Below, in pieces: positions 1-4,656 of a stretch of 7,144 nt of DNA (the stretch's first letter is position 1; each line of letters starts with the position of its first letter). The DNA is taken from NCBI GenBank assembly GCA_009835515.1, contig VXXH01000043.1, positions 1 through 7,144 on the forward strand, given 5' to 3'. The notes under the pieces are model-generated. The model saw nothing but the letters and a program-made list of their open reading frames with translations. It had not been told where the DNA came from and ran no database searches. The position numbers and the translations under genes were made by a program. This DNA comes from Candidatus Poribacteria bacterium. GTDB taxonomy: Bacteria > Poribacteria > WGA-4E > WGA-3G.

Positions 1-555
1 CAGAGAGTGAAGGGTTTTTTTTTCGTCGGTGATGTTATTTCTCTCGGCAGTGTTGTTGACACTTATCCGATGCTGAAAGATTTTAAAAATATCCCGTGTG
101 TCGAATTGGCATATCTGCATCTTTTGTATAAAACTTCTCTATTGCTATATATATCTGCTTTAGAAACGATGCCGTTGCCGTCGGACGGGGACGAAGATTT
201 GCCATCAGTCAGTCGTGCAATCATAGAGGTCGGCAGGCTGGAGGATGGATCACTGTATGAACTTGGCATCGTATTGGTGAAATATGATGAAATGCCCACT
301 GCAAACACCAACCCTGCGGAAGTCGTGGATACTTTTTTCCACAAGAAGGGATACACCCCGAAAACTATGGACTCGGTTTCCGGCTACGGCTACAAGGTCA
401 TGCATGTTGGTGACTGTGTTGATACTGCGCCGATGCTGGAGGAACTAAAAGCTATTCCAGGTGTTGCTGATGCCCGGCTAAACCAATTACACACCGTCCT
501 TGATATAGCATTGGATAAGTCAGATGTTCCTGGTGTCTCACAGAAATTTTTTTGA
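1..555 (+). CDS. Unrecognised protein with internal repeat, 3' part of a longer gene
   Basis: I do not recognise this family. The frame is open from base 1 to a TGA at 553-555. A GTG at 7-9 would give 182 residues, but it has no visible ribosome binding site and I think the gene starts upstream of the window. The reason is an internal repeat: VDTYPMLKDFKNIPCV (residues 17-32 from the GTG) matches VDTAPMLEELKAIPGV (138-153), both preceded by VGD, at an offset of about 121 residues. The second copy is preceded by about 80 residues (EVGRLEDGSLYELG and following) that the first copy lacks here, so the first unit looks cut by the edge. The pattern of short beta-like stretches and an amphipathic helix suggests a small alpha/beta repeat domain. 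No signal peptide, membrane segment or catalytic motif is visible. A run of nine T at 15-23 sits near the start and could mark a frameshift or sequencing error. It is convergent with the acetyltransferase to its right. Confidence 0.6.
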   Translation, partial: QRVKGFFFVGDVISLGSVVDTYPMLKDFKNIPCVELAYLHLLYKTSLLLYISALETMPLPSDGDEDLPSVSRAIIEVGRLEDGSLYELGIVLVKYDEMPTANTNPAEVVDTFFHKKGYTPKTMDSVSGYGYKVMHVGDCVDTAPMLEELKAIPGVADARLNQLHTVLDIALDKSDVPGVSQKFF

Positions 556-669
556 TTAAGTGCTGACAGGTGCCATCCTTGTGATTGAGAACTTAGACCA
601 TCAGCGACTCATGCTTTGGAAATTTGGCGGAAACATTATCAAATCGAAAACCCTCATCTGTATCACAGA
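556..669. other. Convergent intergenic gap
   Basis: These 114 bases separate the stop of the + strand gene from the stop of the - strand acetyltransferase. No convincing gene or strong intrinsic terminator with a T tract is visible. A 50-codon + strand frame (GTG at 560, stop at 710-712) runs through it and into the acetyltransferase 3' end, but it has no ribosome binding site and no recognisable product. Confidence 0.5.
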
Positions 670-692
670 CTACCATTTCTGTGTTGATGGTT
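649..692. other. Imperfect hairpin at the 3' end of the leftmost acetyltransferase gene
   Basis: CACAG at 664-668 pairs with CTGTG at 679-683. Outer pairing of AACC/CATC (649-652, 655-658) with GATGGTT (686-692) extends the stem, with internal bulges. The acetyltransferase stop codon lies in the loop. On the - strand the stem is followed by only a short T stretch, so it is at best a weak terminator candidate and may be chance. Confidence 0.2.
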
Positions 693-1593
693 CAGAGAAC
701 ATTTTTTTATAAGTGTATGTCCAATCTGCAACCCGATAACCGCAATTGCTGTAAAAGAGAAGTGCGCGGTAATCATCCCAACGCGTGCTGATTGTGGCGT
801 GCCGGTATCCGATTTTCTTCATCTCTTGAAGTGCATATTGGAGCAGGTAACGTCCTAACCCTTGTCCTTGAAACTCATCTTCGATCTCAAGATAAACCGT
901 ATGGAACCAGTCCTGTGCATCGGGATAGTTTGAATACTCACCACCAGAGACGGATGTACGTAAGCCAATCTCTTCATCACCTCGATAGGCTTTTATGACG
1001 CTATCTGGGCGTTGTCCGCGTTTGGCCTTCCACTCTACAGAAAGTGTTACTGGTATAGGTGCCGGTATTGGTGTAACATCGTAGTTTTCCCAGTCTAAAA
1101 AGACCCATCCATTGGAACGGTGGTATCCATTGAATCCAAGGAGTCCTTGAACCTGATCAAGCGTATCCGATAGATAGGCGTATTCAAAATGATAGAAACG
1201 ATACCGACGATTGGATGGGAAATCGGAAATTCGGGTTACATTAAACGCTTTCAGATAGTCTTCCGCCTTTTCAAGCCCGGCTTGTCCAGCGCGCCGCGCA
1301 CCGCGTTCGTAGCCCAAGAACCGAATAATACCTACATCCTCATCTCTAATCTGAGTGAGACCGACGTGAATAAATGCCTGTACTACGCCTTCCGTTATTG
1401 CGACGAAGGCAGTTTCGGAGTCGAGTCCAAATCCAACGTCATTTTTATCGGCGTTACCAGTCGTAACACCACGTAGTACAATAGCGAATTCTTCCTCCGT
1501 TACCGAGTGGCAGTGCGGAACATTGACAGTTAGCAGGTTATAGAATTGTGTCACCGATGCTTGCATGTCGGGTGTATATTGGAGAATTTCCAT
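670..1593 (-). CDS. Tandem GNAT-type N-acetyltransferase, paralog A
   Basis: A predicted 307-residue cytoplasmic acetyltransferase of the GNAT superfamily, which uses acetyl-CoA to acetylate an amine; the substrate cannot be inferred. The C-terminal half carries the clearest GNAT fold: a beta strand (YLEIEDEF, 234-241), the pyrophosphate-binding loop Q242-GQ-G245-L-G247 matching Q/R-x-x-G-x-G/A, its following helix, then the motif B region with FYSNCGYR (280-287), whose Tyr281 sits where many GNATs have their general acid. The N-terminal half looks like a second, more diverged GNAT domain: RRAGQA at 100-105 also fits R-x-x-G-x-A, and a GFNGYHR segment near 153-159 parallels the usual C-terminal Gly-Tyr. 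A two-domain GNAT is therefore likely. The ATG start is supported by AGGAG six bases upstream. It lies downstream of a paralog 68% identical by hand alignment. There is no signal peptide. The family call is firm, the substrate unknown. Confidence 0.88.
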   Translation of the reverse strand: MEILQYTPDMQASVTQFYNLLTVNVPHCHSVTEEEFAIVLRGVTTGNADKNDVGFGLDSETAFVAITEGVVQAFIHVGLTQIRDEDVGIIRFLGYERGARRAGQAGLEKAEDYLKAFNVTRISDFPSNRRYRFYHFEYAYLSDTLDQVQGLLGFNGYHRSNGWVFLDWENYDVTPIPAPIPVTLSVEWKAKRGQRPDSVIKAYRGDEEIGLRTSVSGGEYSNYPDAQDWFHTVYLEIEDEFQGQGLGRYLLQYALQEMKKIGYRHATISTRWDDYRALLFYSNCGYRVADWTYTYKKMFSEPSTQKW

Positions 1594-1599
1594 CTGTTT

Positions 1600-1604
1600 C
1601 TCCT
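1600..1604 (-). promoter_or_regulatory. Ribosome binding site of acetyltransferase A
   Basis: AGGAG on the - strand with six bases to the ATG at 1591-1593. It fixes the start, which also matches the start of the paralog (both begin MEILQYTPDMQ). Confidence 0.75.
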
Positions 1605-1611
1605 ATCTTTT

Positions 1612-1659
1612 TTACTGAACCACTTGCAGCAAAATTGCTCTACCACCACTTCCATCCCA
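1612..1659 (-). pseudogene. Probable relic of a WD40 gene 3' end between the two acetyltransferases
   Basis: Read on the - strand, this stretch gives W-D-G-S-G-G-R-A-I-L-L-Q-V-V-Q-stop. The neighbouring WD40 gene ends G-N-D-D-G-T-I-L-L-W-E-V-P-stop. At DNA level, bases 1611-1654 align without gaps to 2657-2700 with 29 of 44 matches by hand count, including near-identical sequence around the stop codon (GTTC-A/C-GTAAA). Both stretches occupy the same place, just upstream of an acetyltransferase start. The simplest reading is that the ancestral duplication carried the WD40 tail along with the acetyltransferase gene and the tail then decayed. The match is short, so chance or shared translation signals cannot be excluded. 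The rest of the 1594-1714 gap shows no other feature except the ribosome binding site. Confidence 0.4.
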
Positions 1660-1714
1660 GAAAACGAGAAGTGAGATGCTGCGGTTAAGTCGTACTGATT
1701 GTCTGAATCTGAGG

Positions 1715-2641
1715 TTACCACTTTTCCGTTGGTGCTTCGGAGAGGTCTTTGACGAATCCATAAGTCCAATCTACAGTCCGATAACCGCAGTTGCTGTAAA
1801 AGAGAAATGCGCGGTGGTTATCCCAGGCAGTACTAATGGCTGCGTGTCGGTATCCGACTTTGTGCATCTCTTGAAGTTCATATTGGAGTAGGTAGCGTCC
1901 CAAACCCTGCCCCTGAAACTCATCCTCAATGCCGAGCCAAGTCGTGTGAAGCCAATTTTGGGCATCAGGATGGCTTGAAAACTCACCACCGGAGACAGAC
2001 CAACACTCGCCGACCTCTTTATCATTTTGAAACGCTCTTACGGTGCAGTTCGGGAGTTGTCCGCGCCCCTGTTTCCAATCTACAGAAAGCGTTACAGGTA
2101 AACTTGAAGGTATTGGTGTAACGGTGTAGTTTTCCCAATCCAAAAAGACCTCACCTTCAGAACGATGGTACCCATTATATCCGAGCAGTGCTTGAACCTG
2201 ATCAAGCGCATCCGATAGATAGGCGTGTTCAAAATGATAGAACCGATATCGACGGTCTTGTGAGAAGGCGAAGATTTTGGAAATGTCATAAGTTTTCAGA
2301 TAGGTTTCTGCCTTTTCAAGCACAGTTTGTCCAGCGTGCCGCGCCCCCCGATCGTAACCCATAAACCGGATAACGCCTATGTCTTCTTCTCTGTTATCAC
2401 CAGCCTGACCGATCCCGACATGGATAAACGCTTGCACTGCACCGTTCACCATTGCGACAAATGCAGTTTCAGAATCAATGCCCCCCTCGTTTTTATCCGC
2501 TTTACCGGTGGTCACCCCGCGTATCGCAGTAGCGAATTCTTCCTCATTTATCGGATAGCAGTGCGGAATGTCTGCGGTCAGACGATTGTAGAATTGTGTC
2601 ACCGGTGTTTGCATATCAGGTGTGTATTGAAGAATTTCCAT
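1715..2641 (-). CDS. Tandem GNAT-type N-acetyltransferase, paralog B
   Basis: A predicted 308-residue acetyltransferase with the same two-domain layout as its downstream paralog. The C-terminal GNAT domain has the acetyl-CoA loop Q243-GQ-G246-L-G248 within an identical stretch EDEFQGQGLGRYLLQY, and FYSNCGYR (281-288) with the candidate catalytic Tyr. In the N-terminal half the corresponding loop reads R101-HA-G104-Q-T106, so the last small residue (Ala in paralog A) is Thr; this domain may bind acetyl-CoA poorly or serve a structural role. Conservation with A is highest in the acetyl-CoA loop and in the segment YRFYHFE-AYLSD (131-144), and lowest around 113-130 and 190-215, which may reflect substrate specificity. 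The ATG overlaps nothing and lies 16 bases after the stop of the WD40 gene, so the two genes are probably one transcript. No export signal is seen. Family assignment is secure; substrate unknown. Confidence 0.88.
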   Translation of the reverse strand: MEILQYTPDMQTPVTQFYNRLTADIPHCYPINEEEFATAIRGVTTGKADKNEGGIDSETAFVAMVNGAVQAFIHVGIGQAGDNREEDIGVIRFMGYDRGARHAGQTVLEKAETYLKTYDISKIFAFSQDRRYRFYHFEHAYLSDALDQVQALLGYNGYHRSEGEVFLDWENYTVTPIPSSLPVTLSVDWKQGRGQLPNCTVRAFQNDKEVGECWSVSGGEFSSHPDAQNWLHTTWLGIEDEFQGQGLGRYLLQYELQEMHKVGYRHAAISTAWDNHRAFLFYSNCGYRTVDWTYGFVKDLSEAPTEKW

Positions 2642-2652
2642 CTATTTTTTTT

Positions 2653-2657
2653 CTCCT
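2653..2657 (-). promoter_or_regulatory. Ribosome binding site of acetyltransferase B, abutting the WD40 stop codon
   Basis: AGGAG follows directly on the TAA of the WD40 gene (2658-2660) and lies 11 bases before the ATG across an A-rich spacer. The spacing is longer than usual, and the placement suggests translational coupling with the upstream gene. Confidence 0.65.
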
Positions 2658-4526
2658 TTACGGAACTTCCCAGAGTAGAATTGTGCCATCATCATTTCCA
2701 GTGGCGATCGTTTTGCCATCCGGACTGAACTCCACTGAAATGATCCCACCTGCATTTCCAAAAATCTCTTTCAGGAGTTGTCCTGTGGTGGCAGAAAATA
2801 GGGATCCCGTGCTGCCCGTACCATCGCCATCGTAAATACAAGCGAAAGTTTGTCCATCAACTGAAAAGTATACGCGAGCGACATTTTCGTTAGGGAAAGT
2901 TTTTAGAAGTTGCCCCGTGTTGGCATCCCAGAAGCACACCGCGCCTTCATCACCTTCGGCAGCGATTGAGCTGCCAGTAGCAATAATGTCCCCATCGGCT
3001 AAAAAGAAAACGCTACTAATATGACACGTGCGGCCAGTGAGTGTTTTCAGGAGCTTTCCGGTGCTGACATCCCACAACCGAACTGTGTCGCGCGAATTTG
3101 CCGTAGCAATGGTATTTCCATCCACTGAAAACGAAAAGATGTCAATATTATACCCATGTCCAGTGAGTGTATTCAGAAGTTGACCTGTAGTAGCATCCCA
3201 CAAACGCACCGTGCCATCCCAACCTCCACCGGCAATAGTTTTACCATCCGGCGAAAATAAAACAGTTTCGATACCGTGCTTATGTCCAGCGAGCGTACTC
3301 AGAAGTTGACCTGTAGCGGTATCCCACAATCGCATCGTGTCGTTCCAACTCCCACTGGCAATAGTGTTGCCATCTGGCGAAAATGTAATAGTGTTGATGC
3401 GACCCTGATATCCAGTAGGTGTTTTCAGAAGCTGACCCGTGATCGCATTCCACAAGCGTAACGTGTCACCCGAATCTCGGCTAAGGATCGTAAGCCCATC
3501 AGGTGAAAACAAGACTGTTTTGATCTCGTGCTTATGTCCAATAAACGTCTTCAGATGTCGTCTCGTGGTAGTAGACCATAATCGCACTGTGCCGTCCACC
3601 CCACCTGTGGCAATAATATCTCCATTTGGTGAAAAACATACGCTGTTGACACCATCCGCATGCTCTGAGAGGGTCTTCAGAAGTTCTCCAGTGCTTGCGT
3701 CCCATAAACGTAGTGTGTTATCTGAACTTCTACTGACAATAGTGCCTCCATTTGGTGAATAGCATACACTATTAACACTATCCGTATGCTCTACAAAGGT
3801 CTTCAGAAGTTCTCCAGTGCTTGCGTCCCATAAACGTAATGTGTTATCTGAACTTCCACTGACAATAGTATTTCCATTTGGTGAAAAACATATACTATTG
3901 ACACTATCCGTATGCTCTGTAAGAGTTTTCAGAAGTTTTCCAGTATTGATATCCCACAACTGTACCCTATTACCAATCGGGGTGGCAATAGTTTTACCAT
4001 CGGGTGAAAAATATATGCTACTGACACCATACCTATGACCAGTGGGCACTTTCAAATGCTCTCCAGTGCTTGTATCCCACAGACGCATTGTGTTGTCCCA
4101 ACTCCCACTGGCGATGGTCTTTCCGTCCGGTGAATAGCATACAGTTAAGACATGATCCCGATGCCCAGTGAGTATTTTCAGATGCTGACCTGTAATGGCA
4201 TCCCACAAACGTACTGTGTTGTCCCAACTCCCACTGGCGATGGTCTTTCCGTCCGGTGAATAACACATACTGGAGATACGATTTTTATGCCCCATAAAAA
4301 AGTTAAGTTCCTCACCAGTAAGTGCATCATACTTCCAAATCCCAACCGTACTTGCTACGGCAAATTGATTGCTGTCTGGAGAATACGCTATCGCGGTTAT
4401 ACGCCCTTTACCTATCCGTAACTTAACTCCTTCTGGCAAATTCAAGTTGGTATAATCTTGGGCAGGGACATCCGGCGGAAACGATACAAAAAGGAAGAAT
4501 AAGGTAATGATGAATATCGTTTTCAT
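2658..4526 (-). CDS. Secreted WD40-repeat protein, 14 repeats (two predicted beta-propellers)
   Basis: A 622-residue protein starting MKTIFIITLFFLFVSF, a typical Sec signal peptide with likely cleavage after VPA (residue 22), so it should act in the periplasm or outside the cell. From residue 42 to the end I count 14 WD40 units, mostly 42 residues, of the form SPDGKTIASGS-D-T-RLWD-TG-LLKTL-GH. They start near residues 42, 83, 125, 167, 208, 250, 292, 334, 376, 418, 460, 502, 549 and 594. Fourteen equals two seven-bladed propellers. Unit 12 has a small insertion (SSIAAEGDEGA) and unit 13 has lost its WD dipeptide; the last unit stops after LLWEVP, so the strand before unit 1 (LPEGVKLRIG) may close the ring. 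WD40 propellers are protein-binding scaffolds; no enzyme domain is fused and the partner is unknown. The start is supported by a strong GGAGGTGA. It is followed by an acetyltransferase gene 16 bases away. Confidence 0.93.
   Translation of the reverse strand: MKTIFIITLFFLFVSFPPDVPAQDYTNLNLPEGVKLRIGKGRITAIAYSPDSNQFAVASTVGIWKYDALTGEELNFFMGHKNRISSMCYSPDGKTIASGSWDNTVRLWDAITGQHLKILTGHRDHVLTVCYSPDGKTIASGSWDNTMRLWDTSTGEHLKVPTGHRYGVSSIYFSPDGKTIATPIGNRVQLWDINTGKLLKTLTEHTDSVNSICFSPNGNTIVSGSSDNTLRLWDASTGELLKTFVEHTDSVNSVCYSPNGGTIVSRSSDNTLRLWDASTGELLKTLSEHADGVNSVCFSPNGDIIATGGVDGTVRLWSTTTRRHLKTFIGHKHEIKTVLFSPDGLTILSRDSGDTLRLWNAITGQLLKTPTGYQGRINTITFSPDGNTIASGSWNDTMRLWDTATGQLLSTLAGHKHGIETVLFSPDGKTIAGGGWDGTVRLWDATTGQLLNTLTGHGYNIDIFSFSVDGNTIATANSRDTVRLWDVSTGKLLKTLTGRTCHISSVFFLADGDIIATGSSIAAEGDEGAVCFWDANTGQLLKTFPNENVARVYFSVDGQTFACIYDGDGTGSTGSLFSATTGQLLKEIFGNAGGIISVEFSPDGKTIATGNDDGTILLWEVP
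2661..4403 (-). repeat. WD40 coding repeat array, mainly 126-bp period
   Basis: The 14 WD40 units appear in the DNA as tandem repeats with a 126-base period over most of the array (units 2-3 and 5-11); units 1 and 4 are one codon shorter and units 12 and 13 longer. Some neighbours are nearly identical in DNA: 4089-4136 and 4215-4262 match exactly over 48 bases, and 3672-3712 and 3798-3838 match exactly over 41 bases, each pair offset by 126. The 3' units (12-14) are more diverged. Confidence 0.9.
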
Positions 4527-4530
4527 CTGC

Positions 4531-4538
4531 TCACCTCC
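4531..4538 (-). promoter_or_regulatory. Strong ribosome binding site of the WD40 gene
   Basis: GGAGGTGA on the - strand lies four bases before the ATG at 4524-4526 (seven from the GGAGG core). It is the strongest Shine-Dalgarno match in the window and supports the signal-peptide start. Confidence 0.8.
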
Positions 4539-4595
4539 GAGTCGTTCACTTTATTGGGATAAAACCAGATTAACCTACCCTGCTTTTCCAAACGA

Positions 4596-4620
4596 TAGGC
4601 GCGCTTACAAAGCACGCCTA
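4596..4620. repeat. Near-perfect intergenic hairpin, possible dispersed REP-like repeat
   Basis: The arms TAGGCGCGCTT (4596-4606) and AAGCACGCCTA (4610-4620) are inverted copies with one mismatch around a three-base loop. It lies in the 130-base gap between the metalloprotease stop and the WD40 start. Neither strand has a T tract directly after the stem, so it is not a classic intrinsic terminator, although it could still attenuate transcription or protect a 3' end. The GC-rich palindrome resembles small dispersed intergenic repeats. The rest of the 4527-4656 gap holds the ribosome binding site and no promoter I can defend. Confidence 0.55.
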
Positions 4621-4656
4621 CTGAGTGAGATCAACTGCGAAAAAACAGACAAATAT

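Noticed and set aside
560..712. 50-codon + strand frame starting with GTG in the convergent gap
   Set aside because: It has no ribosome binding site, overlaps the acetyltransferase 3' end and resembles no family I know; a frameshifted tail of the left gene is not supported because a stop codon (557-559) precedes it in the same frame.
1551..1769. 72-codon - strand frame bridging the two acetyltransferase genes
   Set aside because: It overlaps the 3' end of one gene and the 5' end of the other out of frame and shows no recognisable domain.
2661..4403. Regular tandem repeats as a CRISPR array or non-coding satellite
   Set aside because: The 126-base period equals 42 codons and every unit encodes a WD40 motif in one open frame; there are no short identical repeats separated by unique spacers.
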